64,000 nucleotides of DNA from Cannabis sativa (GCF_029168945.1 NC_083604.1:73176211-73240210), one strand, 5' to 3'; shown: positions 45,931 through 58,268, numbered from the stretch's first letter. Translations and numbers: made by a program. The notes: generated by a model from the letters alone, not told the origin.

Positions 45931-47930
45931 ATGATAAAATAGCTTATATATTCTAAAATGGTAAAAATAGAAACCTAAACTTAATTTTCGACAACTTTTT
46001 TTTTAATATAATCAACTTGAAGATAATTTCTAATACGAACAAATATAGAAAATGTAAACAGTTTTGTCAAATACCTTTAGATCGGATTATTATTAAATTT
46101 TAGTTTGAGAAAAAAATCAGTTCAGGGTTCTATTTGTACTATTTTGGAAAATATAAGGTCCATTTTGTCATTTAATAAAACAGAAGGTCCAATTAATAAC
46201 TTTTACAAAATACAAGGTCCAAAATGGTATTTACCCTTAAATGTATATTATAAAAGGTTTTCTCTTTACTATTCTCTCCAAAATTGGAGTGAAAAATTTT
46301 GTTGGGACCCACTTACTTTTTTTTTCTTTCATTTTTCTCTTCTACTCATTTTTCTCTTCAACAAAATAAAGATTTGTTTTTAAAAAAATTACATTATAGA
46401 CTAAAATTTTTAAAAAAATATATAAAAATACGTTGACATAGAATTTTTTTTTAAATTTTTAAATTTTTATTTACAAAAGTATCTCTTAAATAAAAATAAT
46501 AAACTATTTTTTTTATAATTATATTATAGTTGTTATGAGATTGTTTTTCTAACTATTTTTTATTATTTTATAATTTATTGATATTTTGATTTATAGTTGT
46601 CATGAGATCAGTTTCTCGTTATTTTTTTAGTTGTTTAACTTTTTGATGAGACAAACGTATTTTTGTAATTTTTAAATATTTTGATTTTTTTTTTTTTTTT
46701 CACTTTTCTTTCTTCACATTTTTCTCCTCTATCTAGGGTTAGTCTGAATTACGATACAACTTTTGTGTTCCTATTTTCTTTATGTTTGATATATTTTCTT
46801 ATTTGGGATTTTACAACAAAGTCAACTTGGATTATAAATTCAATTGGACAAAACATATTTTATTCTTTTATCTTATTTGATTGAAGAAAGTGATTAATAG
46901 TTACACAAAATAACATAATCACAGTTTTTAACTTAAAACTTTTTCATTTATTTAAATGCTCTTAAATTTTTTAATAGTATATAATTAAATTGTTTATTCA
47001 AATTACAATTTTATATATTATTTTTGTGTAAAATTACTAAAATATGTTGATTAATTTCTCTTTCCTCAGTATTAACTAGATTTAACAATATTTTTGTTTC
47101 AGTTGAGTCTGTATCCTATAAGATCAACTTATATTACTAATTGGACTTATTAATTATTCTCTCTAGTAATGGCAAACAACCAAGACCAAACTTTTAGCTA
47201 TAAGAAAAATAAAACAAAAAATGAAATATATATATGTACAGGACAGGGATTGATAAAGGTAATATATACTTGTTGGCCAAATATATGAATTGTTGACTTA
47301 TATAGTGTTTTTTTCTTTTCTTTTCTTTTAAAAAAGCACAATACACTAAAAATTGCCTATCTATGTATAATTTCACACTCAAACATCATTTTCAATTTCA
47401 TCACTCAAGTAACTTTTTCTTAAGCTAATATGAAAATGAACATGGACAGAGTCACAGACAGAGGGTTCTGAAATATGATAGTGGTATTTATGTTCCTTAC
47501 ACAAATTTGAAAACTACTATTTAATGCTACTTTCCATAAACTTGGGTTTTTGATGGGAATTTTCTCATTGAAATATCACATCAAACTTCTCTATTATATA
47601 CTCTTATTACTGAAAATCTGTCTATCTATCCATGAATATGTGTGTACTTTGTCAAAATAATTTAGGCTTTTGAAAAAGAATCTTCTTTTCCCATTTCCCA
47701 TTTTCTCTAATCTAACCAACTTTTCTTTAAGATCACAACCAATATTTATTTAGTACAAGTGTGTATACCATACATCACTTCTCTTTGGCTACGCAATTTT
47801 GCCCATAATTATTTATTTTCACTTTACTTGAACCAATTTACTACCCAACTCTAATTCCTTTTCTCTTTTCTTTTGCTTCCTTACATTTTAACTTTGGCAA
47901 TCTAACAACAAAAAGCTGGTACAGTGAGTA
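45931..47930. other. AT-rich intergenic DNA with old repeats
   Basis: Blocks such as ATATAAGGTCCATTTTGTCA and ACAAGGTCCAAAATGGTATT (about 46150-46230) look like a decayed MITE arm, and 46440-46680 is an inverted relative of 1673-2055. No coding sequence is seen. Confidence 0.35.
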
Positions 47931-48195
47931 TATAATTATTTATCATCATTTATAAATTTTTTAAGAATTTTGAATAGTTTATTATACCAAAAGTAAGATT
48001 TAAATATTTTATTGTACGCATGGTAAATAATTATTTAAATTTTATTTTTAATATTGTAAACTATTTAGAATTTTCTAAAAAATTTATAAATAATCTTAAA
48101 CAGCAACAATATACACAATTATAAAAAAAAAAAATTGATTAAGAAACTTTTTTAGATTCCCAAATAGATAAATAAGTCTACCGAAATGACCATTT
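47931..48195. repeat. MITE-like inverted repeat, copy 2
   Basis: Same family as 29039-29340: arms AGAATTTTGAATAGTTTATT and TTGTAAACTATTTAGAATTT, and the right end block AGATAAATAAGTCTACCGAA resembles AGATAAAGTATACCAAAA of copy 1. Confidence 0.55.
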
Positions 48196-48435
48196 TAAAA
48201 GGATATACAACATACATTTTCTCACCCTTAAAAAAGTACACTAAAATATATTTTAAAAAAGTGAATGATACTCCATTAATATATAAGGATATGCCAAAAA
48301 AGTAAAAATTTGTTTCACAAATGATTACTTTATCTTCAAATTAGAATTGTAAGTTTTAACAAATAATGATCGGAGGCTATATATCATGTAGTCTTCGATT
48401 ATTAATCTTTAGAAATATAATACTATATATATAAT

Positions 48436-48735
48436 GAAGCTTGGGTCGAGACGGATTGTTTAGTGGTTGTACAAGCTTCGCGGAACTCGGCTATTCTGTC
48501 TTCTCATTTTGGATGTGTGATTCAAGATTGCAAAGCCATGTTGGCTAGTTTAAATAATGTCTATTTTTGTTTTGTTAAGCGGTCAGCTAATAGAGTTGCT
48601 CATGAGTTTGCTAGAGCGTCTTTATTTTATCCTGATTGTACTTTCAGTATGGAAAATATTCCAACTGAGTTGTCGCCTACTTTGGTAACTGATTTCGAAG
48701 GTTAACAAAAATTGATTTTACCTTTAAAAAAAAAA
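48436..48735 (+). mobile_element. Extremely 5'-truncated LINE with a 35-bp target duplication
   Basis: Only the last part of the RNase H domain remains, open to its own stop at 48705 (VETDCLVVVQASRNSA, then YFCFVKRSANRVAHEFARAS). A poly(A) run follows. The insertion is flanked by two exact 35-bp copies (48401-48435 and 48736-48770) that start ATTAATCTTTAGAAATATAA. Exact duplications of this length mean a recent insertion and a widely staggered second-strand nick. Confidence 0.92.
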
Positions 48736-48851
48736 ATTAATCTTTAGAAATATAATACTATATATATAATATATAATCCTTTTCTTTTGCCATGCTTATG
48801 TATTTTATAATTCTAATATGGTGTCAATATTAGAATATTTTTTTTTATATA

Positions 48852-49291
48852 TGTTATAAAATTAATTTATTTATTTTATAGGGTTATAACAAATAAATAC
48901 CATAGATTGACTATATTTGGTTACAATGATATGGTCAGATTAATTTATTAAATATTTATTACCCGATTTGATTTGTCGAATTAATCGTCAAAATATTCTG
49001 ACAATTAATGTGATGCAGATACTGATAGAGTATCTCACTTATAAATATAAGGTCACAGTTCCCGAACCCTTCACTCATTCTGTGCAAACAACCAATTCTA
49101 TCTAAAAAGAGGAGAGATCTTAAGCCCGATTTCCCATACCGAAGTTATCGTTCTGATTGAAGTTCAAACATCAATAGCTAGAAGTATTTCGATTCTTTCA
49201 TCACATATACGGTTTTGATATATTTATAGTTTATTTCGCTTTACATATCAATCATATGTGCTTTATTTTTCATATCAAAATTAATCTAACA
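48852..49291 (+). mobile_element. 5' LTR of a copia-type element
   Basis: It starts TGTTATAAAATT and ends ATCTAACA, so the termini TGTTA/TAACA are inverted. It holds a TATA motif (CTTATAAATATAAGG, about 49040) and a GTTCCCGAACCC leader. Two bases later the tRNA-Met primer site begins, now split by a solo LTR (TGGTAT at 49294-49299, resuming as GGTATCAGAGC at 50055). The element body after the site is not recognisable as coding. Confidence 0.75.
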
Positions 49292-49299
49292 ATTGGTAT

Positions 49300-50054
49300 T
49301 GTTGACTGAGATTTTCGGCAACCAATTAAATAATGTATTGAGAAGAGCTGTAGAAAGTTTAATGCAGAAGATTTTTACGTGGTTGGGACATTAATGAGCC
49401 TTAGTCCACGAGTCTTTTGTATTTATGAGAGTATTTATTACAAAGAATGTCCTTGGTGAATCTCTCTCTTCTTTTCTCTCTTCGATTCCTTAACTAAAAT
49501 CGATCGACCTATTTTCAGTCTGTTTGTGGGGTATTTATAGTATTTTTCTAAGAGGATCCCTAGAAATGGTCACTTGTCTTTTTGTGTTAGCTTCATAGGG
49601 GCACATATTCTTAGCATATACAAAATAGGAAATACATGACCTATACTGTAGGTATCTTAGGAGTTAGGTGGATATAATCTTTTATCCTCTCTTGACTAAT
49701 GTGATTCCTCATAATGTAGCCGTCACTAGACTCATCGATTGTTGTGTAATCGCCGTAAAAAGGGGCTTACGCCATCTATCACATCTTTTATGGAGGTTCT
49801 TATACGTTTTTCCCCATGCGGCATTAAATGTGAAGTGATTGTTCAAGTAATCTCTTTACCTCCCGAAAATGCCTTGACATGACTCTAGCCTCTCGGAGAG
49901 TAAAGATGTGTCTTATGGTCTCCTCCGGGAAGCCCACTCTCTGTGGTATTCTTTTTGTCTAAGACTTAGTTATTTTTAGTACGTGGGTGTTCTTACAGAT
50001 CCACGTGTCGCCCTTATCCGCGTCTACGTATTTTGAGAAAAATCAAAGGCATCA
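49300..50054 (-). mobile_element. Solo LTR, 755 bp, inserted in the copia primer-binding site
   Basis: The plus strand begins TGTTGACTGAG and ends AAAGGCATCA. The 5-bp target duplication GGTAT flanks it (49295-49299 and 50055-50059). On the minus strand it has a TATA motif (ACTATAAATACCCC) followed by a leader and a 3' block ACGTAAAAATCTTCTGCA, so the LTR reads leftward. There is no internal region. A single LTR with a target duplication is the product of LTR-LTR recombination. Confidence 0.88.
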
Positions 50055-50059
50055 GGTAT

Positions 50060-51625
50060 CAGAGCTTATTTCTATTTGTGCCTTGATTTACATTTTAATT
50101 TTTCGTATGCATATATATACATGGTCAGATTGGTTACGTTTTCACGTGTTATGGTGTTCTACATATTAATACTATAAAATTATAGAAATATTAGAGATTT
50201 TTTTCGATATGGAAGAAAATTTATGAAAGTTTATAAATATCATGAATATTTATCTAAAAAATATGAAAAATAAATGATAAAATTTTAAAAATACTAATAA
50301 ATTTAAATAATTATAATAACTCATACAATCGAATAACAAATAGAGGTCGTACTTAAATATTATAATATCATTTTGATTACACCATTATAAAAAATAAATA
50401 TGATAATATTTGATACACTCCATAAGAAAATATTAATACTAAAATAAACTTCTAAAAAGATTAGAATATTAGTTAAAATTCTCTACATTCATCAATTCAA
50501 TTTACTTTCAACTTCCTTCAAAATTATTATTTAAAATATCTATGAAATTAACAGGTGTTCACAGATTGTATAAGTCTAGATTTTTAATTTTTTCAAACCA
50601 AACTAATAGTACGATTTTTTAAAAATTCAAAAACCAAACCAATCAAATTAAACCATAGTTTGTATTTCGTAGTTGTTCTATTTTTTTTTTACAGTAATTA
50701 TTCATTTTTTCGGTAATTTTATTTACTTTTAATAAGTTTATAATACATAAATAACAATAAAAAATTATTATCATAACAATCAGGGGCGAAACCATAAATA
50801 AAATTTAGATGGGCATTTATCTATTTTTATAATGAAATATTTAGGGCATCTATGCTGCCTAATACAATTTATGAAGTATCATAAGTTATTGATGCAATTT
50901 AATATCGAATCTCATTTATTTTACTTTTAATATTAATTATAGAAAATAATAACTATATATAGGGCGCCACCCATATGGTACTAAGATCATGGTACTTAAT
51001 CGCAATGTTTATTCTTATATTATGTGGATTTCAACATTTAATAAAAATTATAAAATGTGGTATGGAATTTTGAACTTATGAACTCCTTAAACTTTATATA
51101 TAGATTTACCACTACACCAAATAATATAATTTAATGATATTTGACCAGATTAATATTTATATAAATGCCAAAAAAACAAGATTATTTAAGTTTAAGCCTC
51201 AAACAACTTAGAATCGAATGTGATTTCGCTTATGATAACAATATTAAATCAGTATTAATATTCTACTTAAAGTTAATATTTCGTCTAAAGAATATATATT
51301 AAATATATATAAATTAATTACACAAATTTATTTGGTTTGAATCGCTAACAAAATTTTTAAAACTGTGATCGAACTAAAGAATTTTAAATAACCTAGACTA
51401 ACCACAACATTCACCAACAGATTCATTTGGCATGGTCTCGAATGGTTTAATTTAGATTGATTGAGGTTTGAAACAATAAATTATGAATTATATACACCCA
51501 TAATGAATATTTTTCATGAATATTGATATCCATGAATATTTCATCTCTTATTTTTAACGAAAAAAGATATATTGTTTAAGAACAAATCTGTATTCAAACA
51601 AAACTCATTGTTATGAGTTTTGATG
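50060..51625. other. AT-rich DNA, body of the interrupted copia element or intergenic
   Basis: No frame resembling gag or pol was found. Blocks at 50555-50660 and 51330-51420 (AAACCAAACTAATAG, TTTATTTGGTTTGAATCG) are reminiscent of hAT subterminal sequence, but no ends could be placed. Confidence 0.3.
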
Positions 51626-51949
51626 TATGTGACTAGGGCTGAGCATTTAACCCGCTGGGTTGACTAACCCGGCCAATCCAAACCGAAAATGGGCCGATCA
51701 ACCCATATAATTATGAGCCGAAGTTTATTTGGTTTGAAAAAATTACAAACTGTGAACTATGGGTTGGAAACGGCCTGGGCAAATTACAACCCAATAAACC
51801 CAACCCGGGCTGGCCTTATAACATAAAATATATATATTAATATGGGCTTTAAATATTGGGCTGCTACTTTCACTCTTACCTTTACCTTAACACTAGCAAA
51901 CATATACACCTAACACAATTCAGTACACACACATACAAATGAGAACGGC

Positions 51950-52076
<127 letters not shown>

Positions 52077-52083
52077 ACAGTTT

Positions 52084-52102
52084 CCCTAACCCTAACCCTA
52101 AC
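52084..52102 (+). repeat. Short telomere-like run (CCCTAA)3
   Basis: Three units of CCCTAA, the 6-bp form rather than the 7-bp CCCTAAA of most plant telomeres. It follows the CT run and probably acts, if at all, as a telo-box of a leader. Confidence 0.7.
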
Positions 52103-52597
52103 ACAATACCGCCTCTCCTTTCTAAGTCTCTGCCCACCTTTCTTTCTCTTGTTCTTGACTCGACTGACATACACTACAACAAACCAGGTCACCGCCTCTT
52201 AATCGGGAAAACTCACACAAGGGCGTGAAGAAGGTAACTCGTCTTTCCTCATCTCTACTTTTTTTTTTGGATTTTTTTCCTGGAAAGAGACTCATTCTCA
52301 ATCTCAGTCTCACTTATTTCTTTTCTAATTTTTTTTTGGGTTTGAAAATTCTAAGTTACTCCGCCACACCGGAGTTCCCTCTCTCCACGAACCCCTTTGT
52401 TTGCCGCACCACCAGGAGCAATACAAGCCACCAACATGCTCACGCACGATAGGAAAGGTATTTCATATCTTTGATTTGATTTTTCTAGTTCATAGTTTTG
52501 TCACTTTATATTTATTTTCTCTTTTTAGTCATGTTTTATATTATTTTATTTTAATTTTCTATGGTTTTAGATTTAAATCTGACACTACAAGAAAAGA

Positions 52598-53142
52598 CAT
52601 TTTTACCGGCGCAGTTCGTCAAATGCGCCGGTAAAGGTTGTCGAGATAAAGCAAAATCTGAAATCCCACTTGCATTTAGGCTTCACTTTTGCCAGCGCAT
52701 TATTGCGCCGGTGTTAAAAGGTTTTACCGGCGCAATACTGAATATGCGCCAGTAAAAGTTACCAAATGAAGCGCCAACAGGCGCGAGAAGTTTGCCGCCT
52801 TTCATTTCATTTATTGTGGCGCTTGTTTACTTTTACCGGCGCACCATACCGGCGCAATGGTGCGCCGGTAAAAGTCTCAAAAAAAGAGAGGGAAACTTCT
52901 CGCGTGGATTTTCTTGGTAGGTGGGAATACTTTTACCGGCGCACCATTGCGCCGGTAAAAGTGTTAAAGGAAACGTGTGGATTTTGATGTGATAAGTAAG
53001 AATACTTTTAGCAGCGCAATTGTGCGCCGGTAAAAGTATTTATTGCGCCGGTAAAAGTATTTACTTAAACGCTCGTTTTTGGCTACTTTGGTCAGATTTT
53101 AAAAACACTTTTACCGGCGCAATTGGATGCGCCGGTAAAAGT
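52598..53142. repeat. 5' subterminal palindromes of the CACTA element
   Basis: At least six hairpin units of the form CTTTTACCGGCGCA-n-TGCGCCGGTAAAAG, at about 52600, 52690-52756, 52831, 52929, 53005-53057 and 53108. Subterminal repeats like these bind the TNPA-type protein in En/Spm elements. That role is known for the family and inferred here. Confidence 0.85.
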
Positions 53143-53454
53143 ATATATATGAATCAGGAGCACGAAGCCCCCTTCTTCTCCCCCATTTTTCATTTTTTTG
53201 CCCAGGTTTTCAGAGAAAACCTCTTAGCCCCCCTCTCTCAATCTCTCTTTGATTCTCTCTCATTCTCTATCAATCTCTCTCAATTTCTAACCCCCTCTCT
53301 CAATCCCTCTCAATCCCTCTCAATCCCTCTCTTTTTCTCTTCAAAAAAACCACACCACCACCACCATCTACGGCGGCCGAGCTACGCCAGCCACCACCGC
53401 AGACCACCAAGCCCACCTCCTCTAATTTATTTAAGGTATTTTTAATTTTTTTTA

Positions 53455-53885
53455 ATGTTTATATGTATAGATTTGTGTATGTATGTGTGTATTAGTATAT
53501 GTATGTGTATATGTATATATTTCTGTATGTATGTGTATGTATATTTATGTGGGTATAAATGTATGTATGTGTATAAATACATGTATGTATGTATATGTAT
53601 GTGTATGTGGGATTATGTATATATATGTGTATATGTTTGTGTATGTGGGTGTGTATATATATGTGTGTATATGTATGTATGTATGTATGTGTGTATGTAT
53701 TTATGTGTATGTGTATGTGGGTGTGGGTGTGTATATATAAGTATGCATATATATGTGTGTGTATGTATGTATATATGTATGTAAATATATATGTATATGT
53801 GTGTGTATGTGTGTGTATAAGTGTATGTGAGTGTGTGTGAGTGTATGTGTATGTGTATGTGTGTGTATATGTGTAAGTTAGTGTA
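53455..53885 (+). repeat. Complex (GTAT)n/(GT)n simple repeat
   Basis: About 430 bp of GTATGTAT, GTGTATGT and GTGGGTGT units lie in what appears to be the first intron of the CACTA gene. Three long Tyr/Val/Cys-rich frames through it are translation of the repeat. Confidence 0.85.
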
Positions 53886-55133
53886 GCGTAATGGATATGT
53901 GATAAATTTTTTAAATTTTTATAGGTATTAAATTTTTAATTTGGTTTTACTTTTAAATACGCTTCTCCAAATTATAATAAAGTGTTGTATATGTAGTATG
54001 TCTACACCAGGTGGCAGCAGTTCGAAAAAGAAAGGGGTCAGAGGTAAATACAAAGGCAAGAATGTTGAGGATGAGCTCTCCAAAACACAATCTGCCAAGT
54101 TACAGATTGAGCTGCACGCAGAGACTGGCACCCCGTCGGCAAAAGCGGAAAAAAAATTCAACAATATGGCGAAATGGATGACTCGGATGTCTATCCCCAT
54201 TAATAAATTCAAATGGGAAGATGTCAGTAGAGCTGACATCAATGCACTCTGGGATAGACTTGAGGTATGTCTTAATAATTTTTTTAATTTCTAAATTACT
54301 ATACTCTTATTAAATTGTAATTAATGTATTAATATGTAACTTTTTGCAGACCAAGTTTGTCCTCCCACGAGATAACCCTACATTCGTAGACTACGGTGAG
54401 TACGAGATGTCAAAGGGTTTTGCGTGACTGGAGGGCAGACTGCAAGAAAAAGTGGATACAAAACATTGAGGAGCTTGGACAGGAGAGGGCCAACATGTCA
54501 CCTCCTGAGGGAGTAACTCAAGAGGTGTGGAGTGACTGCATCGCTTATTGGAGCACAGACAAATAAAAGGTACATTTTTTTAAAATTTCTAATTTTAGTA
54601 ATGTTTAATTTATATAGTCAATAATAAATAATTAATTGTTAGAAAAATTATTAATTTCAGGCGAGAGCAGCGAAAAATAAAGAAAGTCGGGGTAAGATAA
54701 AATGTCTAGGAGGCTAAGGCTCCAAGCCTATTGTTTCACATGTTGTCGAGGGGGTAAGTTTATATTTAACTATCATTCATTTAAATTTTTCTAGTAAAAT
54801 AACAATACTAATATATTTTCTCTTGAAAATAGGCTAACCCCGACACAGGAGAACTGCCAACTGCGGTGGAAACTTTTCAAAAGTTTCACCATAAAGGCAA
54901 CAATTGGCGCAACGAGTACGCGCAACAAGCTTACGTAAGTTTACATTTTAATTTAATTTTTATTTATTTCTTTCAATTTATTTTCTATTAAAATTAACCA
55001 TTTAACTTATTTGTTTGTTTTAGGAGCAAATGGTTGAAATGGCGGCAACTCAACCAGCGCCCACTAAAGATGAGCTCGATGAGCCTGCTGTCGATCCTAC
55101 ACAGTACCCCCGAGACTTACCTGTTATGACGCA

Positions 55134-56551
55134 TAGGAATGGCAAATGGGGCGGGTCTGCCCCGCCCCGCTTCTGACCCGCCCCGCCCCGCCCCGATTAC
55201 CTTAAAAAATTAATTGGGTCTGACCCGACCCGACCCAACTGGGTCGGGTTTGACCCGACTTTTTTTTTTTTTTTTTTTGCAAATTTACTTCTTCAAATTT
55301 TATTTTATAAGAGACTTTATAAGTTAAGAGAAAAATATTTTCCTAAAATTTGATAAGAAGTTTTATTGAATCAATTAAAGTATTTAATTATATTTTATAA
55401 TTATTTTAAAATTTATCAAATTTAACATTAGGAGTTTTTTTAATAAAAATATCAAAAGTGTATAATTTAAATATTTTTATATATATATTATGTACATGGT
55501 ATTTGTCATACTTTACTGAATATTCAATTGAAGTACGTAAAGAATCCATTTATAAAAATAAATTAACAAAATAAATGTTAATATAATACTTGATTGATAA
55601 TTTGAAGGTAGTTGGAGTGATTTAATTATATATTTATATATAGAATACTAACGAGTATTATATACATAAGTTACTTAAAAAAATAATTAAAAAACATATC
55701 ATTTTAAAAATATTAAACAATTACAGAATAAAATAATAAGTATTGGTTTTGTTTTTTTGTTTTTACTTTTTATGTGTTGTTAAAGTATATGTAATAATGT
55801 ATCACTTGAATATTATATATACCATGTACATAATAAAAATATTTTTCGGGTCGGGAATTTCAGTTAGAACTTTCTCCACAGAATATTATGTTTTCCACAT
55901 TTTGATACTTTGATTATTGATATTGGATTAGGGGATCAATATTTACTACTCTGCATTCATCCATTGGTTCCCAACCCAAACGCAAATATTAATTAATTAG
56001 CAGATTATGTACATATATATTGAATTAGGGGATCATTATTTACTTAACAGTGTGTGTATATATTTATATGTATATATTGTTCTCTTCTATCATGGCTTTA
56101 TTAGAGATTAGATTCCCCACAAATGTTAATTAATCCATGGCCAAGGCTAATTAATCCATGGCCAAGGCTTCTTAAAAAATATTAATAAAAAATATTAATA
56201 AAAATATTAATGATAGAAGAGAACAATATATACATATAAATATATACACACACTGTTAAGTAAATAATGATCCCCTAATTCAATATATATGTACATAATC
56301 TACTAATTAATTAATATTTGCGTTTGGGTTGGGAACCAATGGATGAATGCAGAGTAGTAAATATTTTTTTATTTTTTTTTAAGTTATTGCATTAGCGGAT
56401 CGGGTCATCCCCGACCCGAAAAAAACCTAACCGGGGCGGGGCGGGGCGGGGCAAAGACCCGAATATCGATTCGATTCTACCGGGGCGGGACTGCCCCATC
56501 GGGTCGGGGCCCCGATCTGATCCGCGAAAAAACCCCAATTTGCCATTCCTA
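55134..56551. mobile_element. Non-autonomous hAT element inside the CACTA gene, 1418 bp
   Basis: A perfect 8-bp target duplication ATGACGCA (55126-55133 and 56552-56559) encloses ends TAGGAATGGCAAAT, present in both orientations. Subterminal GGGGCGGGGC and GACCCGACCC motifs occur at both ends. The interior is AT-rich with no open frame and contains a large hairpin (55939-56364). Confidence 0.93.
55939..56364. repeat. Near-perfect hairpin: 155-bp arms, 116-bp loop
   Basis: Arms 55939-56093 and 56210-56364 are inverted copies with one mismatch seen by eye (GCAGATT against GTAGATT). The loop contains a direct repeat of TAATTAATCCATGGCCAAGG. The arms begin ATATTTACTACTCTGCATTC. It could be a nested foldback element or an inverted duplication within the hAT. 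Confidence 0.85.
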
Positions 56552-57031
56552 ATGACGCAAGTACTCGGGGAACGATCTCGACATCTTAGAGGCTTTGGCC
56601 ATCTCCCCAGACTGAAGGGAGTTGGGGCCAAAAGAGCACCTGCCACACATCCTTCAGCCCCATCGACTGTTACAATGGAAAAGTACGAGGCTTTACAGAA
56701 AAAAGTGGAGGAAGCGGAGCAGACAACTCGACATACGAGGCAGCAGTATGAGACACAACAACTCTACCTCAGACGATTCCAAGATCAGTTTGAGTATCTT
56801 TCTCGAGCTGTGCCGGGTTTCAACTTGTCTCCCATGGATCTTCCACCATTGCCCACTCCTGGTGCTGGATCGTCGGCTGCTCCTGGTGCTAGATCGTCAT
56901 CGCAGCCTCCCGAGACTCAGAGAAACAACGATGACGACATTACCCGCCTATAGAACTGTACTTTTTTTATTATCCGGTTTGAACATTTAACATTTTATTT
57001 ATATACTGATTTTAGTAGAACATAATATAAT

Positions 57032-58268
57032 GGGAAATTTGCGGCAAAAGTCCCCAAAAAGTTCACGTTGATGCTGATTAGTCCCCAAGGTCCGAAAATA
57101 GCGGCAATAGTCCTCAATGTCACACTTTTTATTTGTCCGTTGGTCTCCAAGTTAACAGATCTGTTAAACCCAATTCAAATGCCACGTGTCGAAATATTAT
57201 TGGTGGGTATTATTATTTTAATTTTAAAAAATAAAAATAAATAATTTAAAAAAAAAAATTCTTTTTTTCTTTTTCTTTTTTTTTTCTTTGTCTTTCTTTT
57301 CTTCTTCGTCTTCTTCGTTTTCTTCTTAGAGACCCAACCTGATAGCCACCACGACCCCACGACCCCACGGCCAGACCTCCACCACCACGACCCCACGGCC
57401 AGACCTCCACCACGTTGACCCGATAGCCTACCCTCCTCCGCCCCGTCGAGACCCACCCTCGCTGAACACCAGTCACCGTTGCACCTGCATCTCTCTAACT
57501 GATCCACCCTCCGCCCCGTCGAGACCCACTATTGCACCGTTGACCGCCTCCTGAAACCCTAGCCTCCTCCTCTAACTGATCCGCTGTCGTTAAGACCCAT
57601 GGGGATCTGCGATTGTCCCAAATATAAATATGATTCCAAAGGTTAGTTTTTTTTTTTTTGATCCATTCATCTAATTTGATTCTTTTTTATTGGTTATTGT
57701 TTTGCATTCTTGATTTTGTAGTTTTTAGGTTTGAAATTGTTGTGGGTTTGAATCTGTGAATGAGGGATTATTTTGAAATTTTTAGTAAATTTGATGTATT
57801 TCAATAGATTTGGTCGGGGGTTGTGGTTGGGGTCGTGGGGATGGGACTGGAGTGGGGTTAGGGCTGGCCGTGGGGTCGTGGGATCGAGGGTGGAGTGGGG
57901 TTAGGGCTGGCCGTGGGGTCGTGGTGGTGCTCTGGTGGCTGGTTAGGTTAGGGTTGGGTTGAAGAAGAAGAAAACGAAGAAGACGAAGAAGAAAAGAAAG
58001 AAAAAGAAAAAAAGAAAAAAAAAGAAAAAGAAAAAAAGATTTTTTTTAAAATTATTTATTTATTTTTATTTTTTTAAATTAAAATAATAATACCCACCAA
58101 TAATATTTCGACACGTGGCATTTGAATTGGGTTTAACAGATCTGTTAACTTGGAGACCAACGGACAAATAAAAAGTGTGACCTTGAGGACTATTGCCGCT
58201 ATTTTCGGACCTTGGGGACTAATCAGCATCAACGTGAACCTTTTGGGGACTTTTGCCGCAAATTTCCC
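57032..58268. mobile_element. Mutator-like element (Pack-MULE candidate) inside the CACTA element, 1237 bp
   Basis: A perfect 9-bp target duplication TAATATAAT (57023-57031 and 58269-58277) encloses inverted ends starting GGGAAATTTGCGGCAAAAGT. The arms are about 215 bp with only a few mismatches, and weaker inverted GC-rich sequence continues inward to about 57420 and 57830. The central 57480-57830 holds leader-like sequence (GAAACCCTAGCCTCCTCCTC) and a short frame MGICDCPKYKYDSKG ending at a splice-donor-like GGTTAGTT. This may be a captured 5' gene end. No transposase. Confidence 0.88.

Larger units (their letters stand above)
53998..56953 (+). pseudogene. Broken Transposase_24 (Ptta/En/Spm, TNPA-like) gene of the CACTA element
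   Basis: Probable exons are 53998-54264, 54350-54569, 54661-54753, 54833-54934 and 55024-56953. The last is split by a hAT element at 55134-56551. The start is MSTPGGSSSKKKGVRGKYKG. The conserved core reads RVLRDWRADCKKKW, ANMSPPEGVTQEVW, ARAAKNKESRGK and ETFQKFHHKGNNW, typical of this family. The C-terminus is a coiled coil (YEALQKKVEEAEQTTRHTRQ) and a Pro/Ser-rich tail. Damage: one extra G near 54414 shifts the frame, stops occur near 54564 and 54715, and the hAT sits between DLPVMT and QVLGERSRHLRGFG. The DNA on the two sides of the hAT rejoins in frame when one copy of the 8-bp duplication is ignored. Confidence 0.85.

Noticed and set aside
52084..52102. Interstitial telomere or ancient fusion site
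   Set aside because: Only three 6-bp units, of a form not usual for plant telomeres. A leader telo-box or chance is enough.
52583..53142. CRISPR-like array suggested by repeated ACCGGCGCA palindromes
   Set aside because: Spacing is irregular, the DNA is plant nuclear, and the repeats lie just inside CACTA ends where subterminal palindromes are expected.
53455..53840. Cys/Tyr/Val-rich proteins in three frames
   Set aside because: Translation of the (GTAT)n/(GT)n simple repeat in a CACTA intron.
57175..57507. 110-codon minus-strand frame with a Lys-rich end
   Set aside because: It covers the inverted arm and the purine-rich run of a MULE; no domain.
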